A stretch of 60,000 nt of DNA from Chrysomallon squamiferum (Eukaryota; Mollusca; Gastropoda; Neomphalida; Peltospiridae). The stretch covers positions 39,383,795 to 39,443,794 of the forward strand of contig CM022665.1 of assembly GCA_012295275.1 (NCBI GenBank). Reading direction: 5' to 3'. The position numbers and the translations under genes are program-made. This document shows positions 1 through 12,900 of the stretch, one piece after another; position 1 is the first letter of the stretch; every line of letters begins with the position of its first letter. The notes under the pieces are model-generated. The model saw only the letters and a program-made list of their open reading frames with translations, was not told where the DNA came from and did not search any database.

Positions 1-125
1 ATTACCTCAACGATAGTAAATACCACATAGCAGATGATACAATAATTGAAATAACGGTCGTTAAATAATTGAGTATATAGTTATCTCCCTTTACTTTTCA
101 CATCCGTATATGCTTCCGGTAAACA
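1..125. other. Sequence upstream of RRP15
   Basis: This short AT-rich stretch lies before the RRP15 start codon. It must hold at least part of the 5' UTR and perhaps the promoter, but I see no convincing TATA box or initiator that would fix a transcription start. The window edge cuts it, so nothing further can be said. Confidence 0.4.
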
Positions 126-1413
126 ATGACTGAAGTAATGCACGTGGATAAAAATATTATAGACGCAAATTCAGAAACGTCTGCTTCTGAATGGCAGTCA
201 TCAGATTCAGACAGCCCTGACAAAGATTATGATGCTGGTCTGTAAAATAATCCCCCAAAAAAGAAGAAACGTTTAATCATTAGCGACTTACTTAAAAACT
301 CAATGAGTCAATGTTATGATCATGATGGTCATCATAATGATAATTATATTACTATTATAGTATTACTATTAGTATGACTATGTTAAGTATGTATGTATTA
401 GTATTAATTGGTTTCTTGTACTGGTGGTAGTCTGTCATCGTCTGTGCCACTCAGAATAGTAGTAATGTCAGGAACTGCCAGTTCATGGAATCATAATCAT
501 TTAATGATTCATGAATCCTATGATATTGATGTTTTAAGTTTAATGCTTATGAATATAACTTGTTACTTGGTCGTTGTATCATTGCATGTATATGTAATCA
601 AGTTTGAAAGTTAAGAACAAAAGCAATGGATCCAACATGAAATGAATTCCTTCTCAAATTAATTTCCCTAAATTTTGTGATTGATGTTGACCTCTGGGTG
701 AAAATAATATACTGGTAATGCCACAATAATAAAGATAATGACATAATAGAAAGGAATAATTTACCTTTGAAAACCCATTTTTTCACATGTGACTGTCAGA
801 ATTATCTTTTTTTTATATATTTTTTTTAAATATTGTGCTCTAATGTGTTTCTTATGTTAATAAATGTTTTAATATTTACAGCTTCTTTAAGATAATGTGT
901 TATAAATATATATATGGGATTTTTTTGGGTGTTTCAGATTCAGAAAAAGAAACTCAAGATGGAAATTTGGAAGAAAAACACAGTGGACTTGCAACTGTTA
1001 TGTCAAAAATTCTTAATAAAAAAGTTCCAAAACATCAAAAGACAATTTTAGTGAAAGCAAAGACAGAAAGAGAACTTCAGAAACTCAGAAAACAAAAAGA
1101 AGGGAAAGATTCTGAGGATGAAGATTTGTTTGAAAAATCAGAAAAGGTGAATAAAATACAATTCGTGTGTATTTGAATCAAGTTAAATTATACCCATAGT
1201 GACAAATTTGTAAAAGCATTTTATATGCTGTAAATTCATAATTCTTTAATGTTGTTACTGGCAACCAGTATGTGCTGAGAAAAAGGTTATATACTGGGTT
1301 GGAACAAAAACATAGCATTTTTTAACTATATATATTTCAGTTACTTATGAAACAAAACCACATTTCAAACACCATCTATTTAGAAATACTTTGGACTTTT
1401 TGTTCCAGCCCAG

Positions 1414-1452
<39 letters not shown>

Positions 1453-4196
1453 GGTTAGTTGGAATATAGTGTTATCCATATATTTTATTTATTTATTTAT
1501 TATTATTATTTTTCAAACTGAGTATGAAATTAATACGTGGAGTAGATGTCAGTTATTAATCTAGTTTTAATTGATTTCTTTTGTAGAAAAAATTATGGGA
1601 AAACATGGGCAGGATCAAGCCACAGGTTCTTGATAAGGAGAGAGAAAAATATCTACAAAGAATAGCAACAAGGTATATTAATAATATTTATTTATTTATT
1701 TCTTAATAGTGGACTACAAGATTGTTATTAAAATTTAATATTGTTTGCATTACAGTTCATAATGTAGAAAGTTAACAACAGTGACTGAAAAATCCAGACA
1801 AATTAATTTGCTATGTAATTTTAAAAAAAAATGTCAGGATGAAAAAACCCATTTATTATTTAGTTACATTCTTTATTGTTTAAGAGTTTTTTTAACTGGA
1901 TTTTTAATTGCATTATTGTTTTTTGTGTCTTTATAATTTTTAAATGTAAATGTATTTAAGACTGTCATAAGATTAATAATATTTAATGTCAAATTTCATC
2001 AAATTATGTTTTAATGTTTTTAACTGAGGGTTTTTTTTTTTTTTTGGTACTGAGAGGATTGTTTATAATTGCCATGCCAACAGTAACAACCTGTGTGATA
2101 TTTGTATAGTATTTTCAGTTATAATAAAAAAAGCTAATGTTTACTTCAGGGGTGTAGTACAGTTATTCAATGCAGTGAGGAAACAACAGAGAATTATGAG
2201 TGACAGGCTTGTTGAAGTGGGACCTTCAGTCCGAAGACGAGACAAAGTCTTAGAATCAATGACGAAAGGAAAATTTTTAGACTTGTTAAAAGGAACATCG
2301 AGTCCATCAGTGGTGAACATTGACAAACTGAAGGAAGAAGAGGTAAGAATAAAGATATTAATAGTTTTATTGTTTTTATTAGTGGAAGGATTCAAACCAT
2401 GATGACACAGCTTTGGAGCTACTTGGGGGTTTTTTTTTTTTTATTTTATTACTGTTTTTAGTGGTCACAGTGTTTATTTTAAAATTATCTTGGTAACAGG
2501 ATGAAGATATGAGTCAAAAACAAATTTTGAAACCCTGTTCTGAAAATGATGCTTATTAATCAGGATAAAATCACATTTTTAATAAAGTTGTATGAAATTT
2601 GAATGTATTAGTTCATTGTATGTACTGTCTTTCTTTAAGAAATAAGCATGTAGATTTCCTATAGTGTTGTTAGAGAAAGTAATTGGTTCCTTATCTTGTC
2701 TTAGAAATGTTCAACAGTTCTTTATATGACATGCAAAGCAGTCATTAATGAAAAATCTTTTGTTGTTTTGGAATATTTAATGCATATTAATATTGAGAAT
2801 AATGGTTGAATCAGTTGCATACTATGATAAAGTTTAGCTGTTAGAGGTAATAAACTATATATATATATATATCAAGGCTGGGGAAATCTGTCATAGATTT
2901 GTGATCTTTGGGACTAAAACTGTTTTGAAATTATTAAACACAGTAACATTTTTTTTACATTTCGGTCCAAATCATTCTGTAATTGAAATCATTTTTCTTT
3001 GTTACCATTCTTACAGCAAGTTAAGCACTTCGAACACTTCCACATTTGTCAATACATGACTGTCAAATTAGTCTTTCTTCATTCAGTAGTAACTGGAAAT
3101 GAATGGTGTATTAATTATTAGTCAGTCTTTTGAATTCGGACTGTCTGTGGTTTTTGTACATTAAGACAAGTCAGTAATATCAGATGTTTTGTATGACTGT
3201 GATTACAAGCTCTGCAAAAAGTAAACATGGCCATGGAAGCAAACACCAATAATACCAACACCACAGATGCTTTCAGTTTTACAGGTTAAGAGATTAAACA
3301 ATCCTTTTAAGGATTTTAGTTACAGCTAAATTAAAACAAAACATCTAGACTATCACTGTTATTAAGGGTTTGAAAGAAGATATTTAAAAATAGACTGAGA
3401 ACATACAATCATGCATTCAGTGATGATGTTGTCAATAATTTTGTCAGCTGTTACAGTTTCTGTCAAATAGTGTTTATGCTGAAAAACTGGTTCATGAAAC
3501 TAAGAAATATTTGATTGTTGTGTTTTTTTTATCAATCAACATGGTAAAAAAATACTTAAATTTTGTTTACATGCACTTGAGTTAATAATTAGCACTTTCT
3601 TTTCTTTTCCTTTCTTCTACTTTTTTTTTTTTTTTTTTTTTTTTTTATATTAATTATCATACCAGTATTTTTTTTCAAATACAAAACTGTAATTTGTCTT
3701 GTTTGTAGAAAATTATTATTATTCATATATTTAAAACAAATATGTGTAACAGCAAAAAAATTTTTTAATAGTTTCTTTGGTATAAGTTTATGATTAAAAT
3801 TGTTAATTTTCTTTTTTCCTTTGGTTTTTGATACTATTTGTGAATATTTGTTATTTAACTTTTACTTAAATTCTGAATTGTATACATGTCTTTGTTTGCT
3901 TATTTATTGAAGTAATTTATTATCCATGTTTCTGTATTTGTTTATGTGCCTGTCTATTTTTTCACTTACTTATTTATTTTTTATTTTTTATTTACTAAAT
4001 ATGTCTACATATGTCTGTGTGTCTATTTATTTAGTTAAATATTAATTTGATTTTCTGTTACAGATAAAAGAGGAACCAGCTGAAACAGAGAATAATGAAA
4101 AATGGAGTATTTTGAGAGACGACTTTATGATGGGTGCTAACATGAAAGACTGGGATAAAGAAATCAGTGAGGATGAGGGTGGGGGTCAGGAGGTTA

Positions 4197-4232
<36 letters not shown>

Positions 4233-4261
4233 TTGATGTTGATATGTCAAATAGTGAATAA
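126..4261 (+). CDS. RRP15: RRP15-like ribosomal RNA-processing protein, 5 exons
   Basis: Coding exons are 126-237, 938-1146, 1587-1672, 2150-2342 and 4064-4261. All introns are GT-AG with matching phases and the product is 265 aa. Members of the RRP15 family act in the nucleolus in maturation of 60S pre-ribosomes (established for yeast and human). Family landmarks seen here are an acidic/Ser-rich N terminus, the MSKILNKK block followed by KTILVK (about residues 56-77), a basic coiled-coil-like stretch, the signature RIATRGVVQLFNAV (about 131-144), and the C-terminal WSILRDDFMMGANMKDWDKE block (214-232). An 11-residue Asp run (245-255) is encoded by a GAT microsatellite. The start is the first ATG in exon 1; the human protein has a longer N terminus. 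The first donor, GTCTGT, is weak, but it gives the right phase, whereas the better-looking GTAAAA four bases downstream does not. Identification is secure; the extreme N terminus is less so. Confidence 0.95.
1290..1417. mobile_element. Mariner-type MITE in RRP15 intron 2
   Basis: The two ends of this ~128-bp segment are near-perfect inverted repeats: TACTGGGyTGGAACAAAAA inside flanking TA. There is one mismatch over 21 bp between 1290-1310 and the complement of 1397-1417. TA flanks and a terminal repeat of this kind are typical of non-autonomous Tc1/mariner derivatives. There is no coding capacity. A diverged relative lies at 13037-13241. Confidence 0.75.
1416..1448. repeat. (TA)n microsatellite
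   Basis: A TA dinucleotide run abuts the right end of the mariner-type MITE. It probably grew from the TA target site. Confidence 0.8.
3621..3646. repeat. Poly-T tract in RRP15 intron 4
   Basis: A run of 26 T sits in the 1.7-kb last intron of RRP15 (2343-4063), which otherwise holds unremarkable AT-rich sequence. Confidence 0.8.
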
Positions 4262-4262
4262 A
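4257..4262 (+). promoter_or_regulatory. AATAAA overlapping the RRP15 stop codon
   Basis: The final codons GAA TAA are followed by A, so the canonical polyadenylation hexamer AATAAA overlaps the stop codon itself. A second AATAAA occurs at 4649-4654, about 390 bases into the presumed 3' UTR. Which one is used cannot be told from sequence. Confidence 0.4.
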
Positions 4263-5229
4263 ATGTATTATTTTTGTTGTTTTGTTTCGTTTTTGTGTAA
4301 TATGCACCTGAGTTAACTGCCCTTGGATAGGTAAGGGCTTGGATTTTAAAAAAAAAAAATTAAATCTACAATTTTGTTGAACATTACATATATATATTTA
4401 TATATATATATATATATATTTATTGCATAAATATAAAAATGTCTGTTAATTTCTAAAATTATTGAAACAAATAATGTGTGGAACAAATTTAATTCAAAGA
4501 AACGTCTGTTTTATTATTATATTTATTATATTTTGTTATAAGCAAATGATGCTATTGATTAACAAACCACTCACTTGAACTATACAAAATATATTTAGAT
4601 TATATCAGCAGCTTTTTTGCTTTGAATAGGAATTCTTCCAAAGATAATAATAAATTATGTATCTGCTGAATATTAGTACATTTATTTTTAAAATTTTGAC
4701 GATTTAGTAATCTTATAATGTCAGTATTTCACATAAAAGAAAAATTGTGATTTCTGTGAGTCATTAATGTGACACAAAGTTATCTAAAGAAGTTTTGCTA
4801 GATATATATAAATATAAAGATTTTGATAAAAATGCATTCTATTTATATAACACATTTGATGTGATGTAAGTAGCTATTGATTATCTCTGTAATAACCGAT
4901 AACAAATTAATAGTTTCAGATAAATAAATATTTACTCTGGACCGCTGACCCAGGTAATCAAATTGATGATAGCTTATCTGAGTATGCATACGACTGATGT
5001 GTTCAATATACAGACAATTCATGTATATCGCCATTAAAAGTCCCTACAAACAGTGATAATACCACACTAACAGCCTGGTCAAGCTAAACAGGTAAGTTTA
5101 ATTAAGATAACTGTTCACATAGGTAATACATCAGTGTATTATTTTATCTAAGACCAATGAAAGAATGTAAAGGCACTAAATGCATTTTATATCGGCATTT
5201 ACAAGGACAAGGTGTGATTTTACATATGA

Positions 5230-5395
5230 GAGGAAAAATGTCTTTCATTCTGATGTGAGCTACTCATCAATCATCCCAGGATTCTTTATCAAGTTTATAC
5301 CATCTCTGTAAGGCATGAGAGTACTTACAATGGCATTTTGATACCAAAAATTGTAGAGAATTTGGTGGAATGGAATCTATTCAGTGGTAGATAAT
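5230..5395 (+). mobile_element. Decayed molluscan-type dispersed repeat
   Basis: The series gagctactc, ggattctttat, atacca, tttgatacca and tggtggaatgg matches, in order and spacing, my recollection of a widespread gastropod repeat (ctactcttnc, gatcttttatatgca, cataccac, tttgatatacca, tggttggaacg). The copy is heavily mutated. The call rests on remembered motif order and not on an alignment. Confidence 0.4.
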
Positions 5396-6599
5396 GGAGA
5401 ACTGATCCTATAATCTATTATTATATCTTGGTATAATGTTCTAAGTAAGTTAAAGCTGTTTTTATTAGCTAAAAATGTTAAAAAGTCTTTCTTGCATTTT
5501 TGTTAATGAACATCATTGATTTTTGAAGAGGTACAAATATTGGTTGATTTATGTATCCATTGTATAGTAAAGAAGTTAACATTAGAAGTAAAACTGGTAC
5601 ATACCATTACATTTCTTTACTTTTTTGCTAGATAAATTCATGTTGTTTTTAAATAGATCATGCATTTTTGAAAATAAGCACCTTTTTTCTTTCTTTCTAT
5701 ATATAATATATATATATATGTATGTATTTATTATTTTTTTGTGACATTTTCAGACTACTGTTATAAAACTATGAAATCCATCCAAATTACTTATAATTTG
5801 TATTAATATATTGCTTGTAATTAATTTAAACTGATTATCATTTATATTCATTATTAATATATTGCTTGTAATTAATTTAAACTGATTTATTTCAGCACAT
5901 TTCCTTTAAATAATTCACATTATAATAAATATTTTCATTTATGTTTATTGTCACGTGTAAAATTAACAACTCTCTGATATCATCTTAAACTGAAGCACCT
6001 GCATTCAAATTAATGATTCATGTACATAATACACTATTATCCATTTTAATAATCCAAGCATATATTTCATGGGCAGGAGTTTATTATAATATGAATTGTA
6101 TTCAGTATGTCTGTTCATTTTAAATTCATTTATTCATATATTAAATAGATAATATGGAATTATCTGTATTAATGGTCTGAAGTATGTACTGAACTGTGAA
6201 ATCTGTAAAAAATGCATATTTTAAAATTAGTTGTTCGAGCCTTTCTGTAATATACTTCATCCAAACTAACCTATTTGTAGTATGCATTATCAAAACAAAT
6301 GGTTAAAATGGTTAAAACAAATGGCTGAATAGCAGTATCCATAATATAATATTAAACTGTTCTGTACCAGATATGTATATATCGAAACTCTCATGGACAA
6401 AACATTTTGTAATAAACTGCTTTGACTATATACTAATAATGGTCCAATCATGGCTTGTAATACCCTAATTACTTGTAATAACAAACTGAATTGTCTGTCA
6501 TTATTATCTTTATATGAAATTAATAGTGGAAGCACACACACTCTCCCCATATACATTAATACATACATATATGTGTACTCATATCCTGATATACATATT

Positions 6600-6606
6600 C
6601 ATATAT

Positions 6607-6685
<79 letters not shown>

Positions 6686-6765
6686 TGCTTATATATATAT
6701 ATATACACACACACATACATACATACATGTATATATGTAGTGTGTGTGTGTGTGTGTATTGATGA
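6600..6765. repeat. Compound (TA)n/(CA)n/(TG)n microsatellite
   Basis: Long alternating purine-pyrimidine blocks of TA, CATA, CA and TG. They create spurious Tyr-Ile open frames on both strands that are not genes. Confidence 0.85.
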
Positions 6766-7598
6766 CACACTTTGGGAATACATGTATTTTACTGCTGTTT
6801 CAGTGACACTGAAACAAGAATCTATTTTTAAATCTGTGACTAGAGGTTCAAAAGTCAAGAGTCTGAACCTTGACTTACTTCTGCATCCCTATCTGTTTCT
6901 TGGAAACAAGTAAACAACACATTTCTAGCCTGTTCAGGAAACATGTGTAAATCAGTGCAGTAGTTTTTTTCTAGCTGGGAATGATACCTCAATGCTTTTT
7001 GTAATGGAATACTTTTTTTGTTTTTTATCAGTGCAAACAGGGAGAGGTATGTATGATATATGCTACTTTAATGCTATTGTTAAAATTTTCAGGACAGTTT
7101 TGGTAGAGTTTAAGCTTGTATACTTTGGTGGATGCATATTATATGTATGTATATTTGTATTTCAATTGTAAAGGATTAATTGAAAGAGACAGAACAGAAA
7201 TTTGGGAGGTTTTGTTTTGTTACCAAATAAATAAAGATGCTGATGCTGCTTTTTTTATTATTTTTTTTTTTTTTTATTAATTGAAATGAATTTTCAGTCT
7301 CTTTATAAAAGAAATAAAATTATTAGATTAAATATTTTATTATTTTTTAAAGTATAGAATAATAATAATAATAATAATAATCAACATCATCAAAATAACA
7401 GTAATATGAAATAAATAAATAAATTTACACAGTGATACATTTTATAACGATTGACAGTTATCAGTTACATAATTATTATGATTTAAAAATGTAAAGTATT
7501 TGGTTTTGGTTTGATCTTTTCCAATTTTTTTTTTTTTTTTTAGTAAATGCTAAGAATAAAATTATTGACTAACTAAGCTTCTATTTAAACAAAGAAAT

Positions 7599-7600
<2 letters not shown>

Positions 7601-7643
<43 letters not shown>
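7601..7643. repeat. Poly-T tract
   Basis: An uninterrupted run of 43 T upstream of PGGHG. Its length in the assembly should be treated as uncertain. Confidence 0.85.
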
Positions 7644-7649
<6 letters not shown>

Positions 7650-7967
7650 ATGCTGTCATTGTATTTAAATATACATCTAAAAGAAGAATATATAAAATTT
7701 CTATTAAATCTGTTACCATATTTAGAAAACTGAAAACCCTCCAATAATTATGATTTTAAAATTTGCATTTATTTATTTAAAAAGTCTATAATATAAAATG
7801 ACATTCATTTGATTACATGATCATCTTTATTTTTATAATAATTGTATTCTTATTATTTTTCTTATCTTTTTAGTTTTTTTTTTTTTCTCTTTTATTTAGT
7901 TTTTTTTCACTTTTTATTCATGTTTGTCAACATTTGGTTTTATTTATGTACAGGCATCATCTTAAAA

Positions 7968-9883
7968 ATGAAGATTCACCTAATGCTAAAATGGATTTTT
8001 CTTATCTGCCTCATGTTGTCTGTGTTTGGTGACAACATCAATGAAAGTGGCAACAAGAAACAGATTATATGGAGGACTAGTTATTTAAAATTGAAATATG
8101 GAAACACAAATCATAATAACAGAATCAAAGTAAGTACTGTGTTTAAGTACAACTTTGAAACAAGGTCACAAGGTCAAGGTCATAGTCAAGGTCAAGATTT
8201 AAATATCCATGATATTAAAAATATTCAACAGAAAGGTGAAGGTCACTTGTCTCACGAAGATGTAAATACTGAAGAAGTTAACAATCAACTGAAACGATTG
8301 TTGAAATCTGAAAAGAAACACTGTATTGTTTCTGTGCCAGGGGAGGTCATTCCAGTTTCCTGTCACTCTTCTGTCTTTGAAACACCAGCAGTTCCTGAGG
8401 AAGCAACAGTTTTCAAATTTGATAAGTGAGTTAAATCATATCTATCTATTGGTCTGTCTGCCTTTATAAATATCTTAAATGTACTGAGCCAGTAAGTTTA
8501 TTATTCTTCATTTGCAATAAAAATATCAATGATTTAATGTTTCAGATTTTAAGCCATTCATCTGTTGGATCCTGTCCCAACAAGTTCATTTCACTTTTGT
8601 GAAATGACCAGCTTAGTAACAATAACTTGTTTTCATTTGGTATTTATCTGCATTCCTTAGTTCAAACCTTTAAATATAGGTTATTTTGTTTATTTGATTT
8701 TTAAAATGGTTTCTATAACTTAAGGCAGGTTTCAGCTATGAAATTTAATATCATATAAGTTATAATTTTAGAGTATATATAGATATATAGATATAGATAT
8801 AGATATAGATATATAGATATATATAAATGAAAACAATAAATTATGTTTCAATAGTTGTTTTCCTCCTTCTTTTTCAGGTTACCCACAGACTCTAGACTAC
8901 TTCCAGAAATAGGAAATGGTCACCTAGCAACGGTGTTGTTCAGTGACACTATTTATATGAATGGATTGTACAACGGTGCCAGTAGGAGCAGTCACAGGGC
9001 TCGCATCCCTTCCACTGTGTCATTCAATGTGACTGCAGTGTCACCTGCCAACTCCTCCAGGATTCGAGTTTTAGATATGGGCAGAGGTATGTACAGCTTT
9101 TTATAATGTCACTAGGTTGGTTGATGATGTGTGTCTACATGTGTTTGTGTGTTGTTTGTGTTGGGGTCTTAAGTTTTGTTTGTATGTGTGTGTGTGCATT
9201 TGACTGTATGCTTCTACAGGACTTTTTTTTTTTAAATATAAATTTGATTTAAATCCACTCAGATATCTTGATAACTTAATAATGGCACTGCTTTGAAGAG
9301 GAGGGGTTTTTTGTGGGGTTTTGGTGGGTTTTTTTCTTTATTTTCTGTTTGTTACTTGGAGTCAAAAAGAAGCTAAATCAAATTTATCATGGCCATATTC
9401 TCAATTTTGATTTTTATTTCATTCATAACGACACTGCTGTTTTTTCAATAATATATCAAATCTATATATAATACACTTGTCACTTAGGAGTCTACTATGA
9501 GAGATATGAAGGTCAAGGTTACTCCATTGAGGTTCGGCAGTATGCCCATCGGTCACTCTCTCGTCTGCTGGTTGTCCAGGTGATAATGAAACGAGATGGT
9601 GACCAGCACCTCAGCATTAACCTCACAGTAAACAGTGGAGTGGCCAGTGAGGACATCAGTTTCAGAAATTCAACACCTACCAATTCCATCATAAGGTAAT
9701 CTTCAAAAGTTACAGTTGTTAAATGAAAGCACTCTTTTGGAAAGGTTAATTGCATGGACAAATTTAAAGTAACATATTTTTATGATAAAAATCCTTTAGT
9801 TTGTTTCACTGATAATTTATGCCAAATAAATACATGTTATTTTTTATTAATTCAATTTTGCTTTATTTATATATATTTTTTTT

Positions 9884-9914
<31 letters not shown>

Positions 9915-12900
9915 TTTATTTTTTATTTTTTTGTTTTATTTATTTATTTGTTTTTGTTTTTTTTTATTATTTATATCTTTCTTTCTTTCTTTCTTCCTTT
10001 CTTTCTTATTATTAATTAATTATTTTATTTTATTTCATTCACTTCACTTCACTTCACTTCACTTCACTTCACTTCACTTCACTTCATTTTATTTTATTTT
10101 ATTTTTTATATATTTTTTTTTTTGCCAGTGTACTTGTCGGAAATACCAAAGAAGCTGAATACCCCAATATTGCTCCTGTCACCCCGGTAACAGTTTTTTC
10201 TAATAAAGTTGCTAAATCCATCACAATTCATCCTGGGACAACTGGACAAGTTTCAACATTTTTAACTTCCATCAGCACAAACAAAGAAGAGGCAGAGGAT
10301 TACTTTAAGAGAGGTAATGAATAAAAAAAAAAAAAAAAAAATGAATCCTCAGCACAATTATTGTTAATGGTTCTTAGATACCATCATATTTCAGAGATGG
10401 GTCTTTCATATAAGCATGACAGATTAACATAATAAATTGGTTGTCTTCATTCTGTGAACTACTCATACCATTTAAAACAGAATCTTCTGTATGCACCTTG
10501 TTATTGCCACACACGCCATGATATTTGTGGATATAAACAACATATTCTATTTATTTATTTTATTTTTTATTATTTTTTTTTTTTTTTAAATTCAAATATA
10601 TTCATTTTTGGTGCATTTTTATATCATCCTTCTATTTCATTTTTCAAAATGTAAAATTTTTTTTTTTAAATAATAATAATAATGAGCATAAAAGTTTCAG
10701 AATTTTTAAAACTAAATTTTATCATGCAGGGATGGCACTAGCAATAAATGGAAGACTGTTTTCTTCTCATGTTGATGCATGGACTAGACTGTGGAAGCAA
10801 GGACACATAGATTTACGTGGAAATCTGACATTGTCCAGAATCACTTATGCTGCCCAGTATTACCTGTTGAGTTCACTGCCCACTGAATATGACCGGTCTT
10901 GGCCATTTGTAGGTCTTGCTCCTGGAGGTCTAGCCCATGGTGGTGACAATAGAGTATATATAGTTTTGTTTTATTATTTTGTATGACTGTCTGTCTGTCT
11001 GTGTGTATGTATGTAAGTCATGCTATCATGCAAAAAGTTGTACAAATACACACATACATACAAACACATAAAAACACAAACACCCATGCCAACATAATGT
11101 GTATTTTTAAACATTGTTGATGATGTTAATTTAAAAAGCAAATTCAGTGTATTAAAAATGTTAGAAGTGTGACATGTTGTTACAAAATTTGTATAATTTT
11201 TAATACCCTCAGTTTTAATATTCAAAATATGTTTCATGTTTGACTTTTGCTGTGAAATTTCTTAAACATTTATTTCTTTGAGATTAATATTTCTAAAACT
11301 CTATCAATGAAACTAATATTTTTATAGACATCTTTCAAACTCTGTATATGTTTGTATAACTTATCCTGAATATATTTTTTAGCTCGGTTACCAAAATATC
11401 ACTTTCACAAAGCATATAATTAACATTTCTTTTCATTTTGTTAGGATTACATGGGCCATGTTTTCTGGGACCAAGATACTTGGATGTTTCCTCCAATTCT
11501 TCTCCTGCACTCGGACATCGGCAAACTGCTCATAGACACTAGAATCAGAACACTCAACACAGCCATACTCAATGCTGCTCAGAAAGGATACAAAGGAGCC
11601 AGGTATCCTTGGGAATCAGGATACACAGGTTCTTATAAAACTCTTTTATCTGCTTTTTATTTTGTTTGTTATTTTCTTTTCGTTATAAATTATATTCTTA
11701 TTTAAATGATTTTTATTTATTTTTTCTATTTGACTAATGTTTTATTATAAAATATGTTCTTATTTGAATAAATAAAGGATATTTATATATTATTTTGGTT
11801 GTGTTAAAGTATAAATTATGTTCTTATTTGAATGAATAAAACATTTTTAAATTATTTTTTATCTTGATTATATTTTATTATAAATTATGTTCTTATGTGT
11901 ATAAATAAAATAATTTTATTTATTATTTGGGATCTTTTTATTCTAAAAAAAAAAATGCAGATAACAATGAATAAATGAAATTTATTTTTAATATCTTTGC
12001 ATAATTAATTATAAAATTACCATGAAGAAAATGCTGTAGAAACAATATTTTTTTCACAGTTTTATTTAATAGGCTCTTTTGTTTCTTTGCTGTTGTTTTT
12101 TTGTCTGTTTGTTTCTTTGGGGTTTTTTTTGTTTTTGTTTTTGTCACTGGTTAATTTCTTAATTGCAGGGTCTGTTATTATTGGTCACTTATGTTTATTG
12201 ATCTTCAGGTCTTGAGGTCAGTCCTTCAGAAACCTGTGGTGACCAGGAGATCCACATCACAGGAGATATATGTCTGGCATTCAAACAGTACTTACAGCTA
12301 ACCAATGACACAGAATTTCTCATGTCAGGTCAAGGCAAAGACGCCATCTTCAACATGACAGATTTCTGGATTTCCAGAATGGTGTTTAACAGAGAGACAG
12401 GAAAGTTTGAAATACATGGTAATGTTTTTTTTTACATTATTTTATTTATTTTTATTATTGTTATTTTTAATTAGGCCAGTTGAATAAACTGAAAAAGCTT
12501 TATGAGATAAAAAAAGAAAAAAAAAAGATAAAAGAAGAAAGAAAACAACTGAAAATTATGTTTAATATTGTTTGATTATGGTAACGATTTAGTAATAATT
12601 TCTGTTAGTTCTAATCTATTAATTCATTATAAACTGTTTGTTATTCATTATAAGTTACATTTTATATTTTGAAAATAAGGTTTGTGATAAAAATGAAATA
12701 AAATTGATGTTTATGATTGCTTAATTGTTACAGTTTTATTTGAGTTAATGTCAACAGTAATTTGTAATTTTTTCATACCCTGTATTTATTATTAATTTTA
12801 ATGTTATATTTTATGTCTTGATGTTATGTTGTGACAAAAAGGATTAAAATATGATCTTGTTTTCTTCACATTGTGGATTTATCTGCTATCTGAATCTTCA

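Larger units (their letters stand above)
4262..7967. other. Intergenic region between RRP15 and PGGHG
   Basis: This stretch holds no gene I can support. It contains RRP15 3' UTR sequence, a decayed dispersed repeat (about 5230-5395), a 36-bp sequence duplicated 51 bp apart (5801 and 5852), long TA/CA/TG tracts (6600-6765) and a poly-T tract of 43 or more bases (7601-7643). The PGGHG promoter and 5' UTR must lie towards its right end. A pyrimidine tract followed by CAG at 7951-7953, 15 bases before the PGGHG ATG, suggests that a non-coding first exon is spliced in from somewhere in this region. Confidence 0.5.

Noticed and set aside
238-243. Alternative RRP15 exon 1 donor at GTAAAA (from 242)
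   Set aside because: It looks stronger than GTCTGT but leaves two bases, which breaks the phase with exon 2 (needs one base), so it would shift the conserved frame.
238-937. Open frames at 408-614 (plus) and 598-786 (minus) in RRP15 intron 1
   Set aside because: They have no protein features and sit inside an intron whose flanking exons join in phase.
6450-6858. Several overlapping open frames rich in Tyr-Ile/His-Thr on both strands
   Set aside because: They are translations of TA/CA/TG dinucleotide repeats; no gene-like composition, splice sites or known motif.
7842-7967. Upstream N-terminal extension of the PGGHG frame from the ATG at 7842
   Set aside because: The extra residues are Phe/Tyr-rich translation of a T-rich tract that looks like the polypyrimidine tract before a 5' UTR acceptor at 7951-7953; the ATG at 7968 gives a normal signal-peptide start.
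9519-9761. 80-codon minus-strand frame opposite PGGHG exon 3
   Set aside because: Antisense shadow of a coding exon; the plus strand carries the conserved PGGHG sequence.
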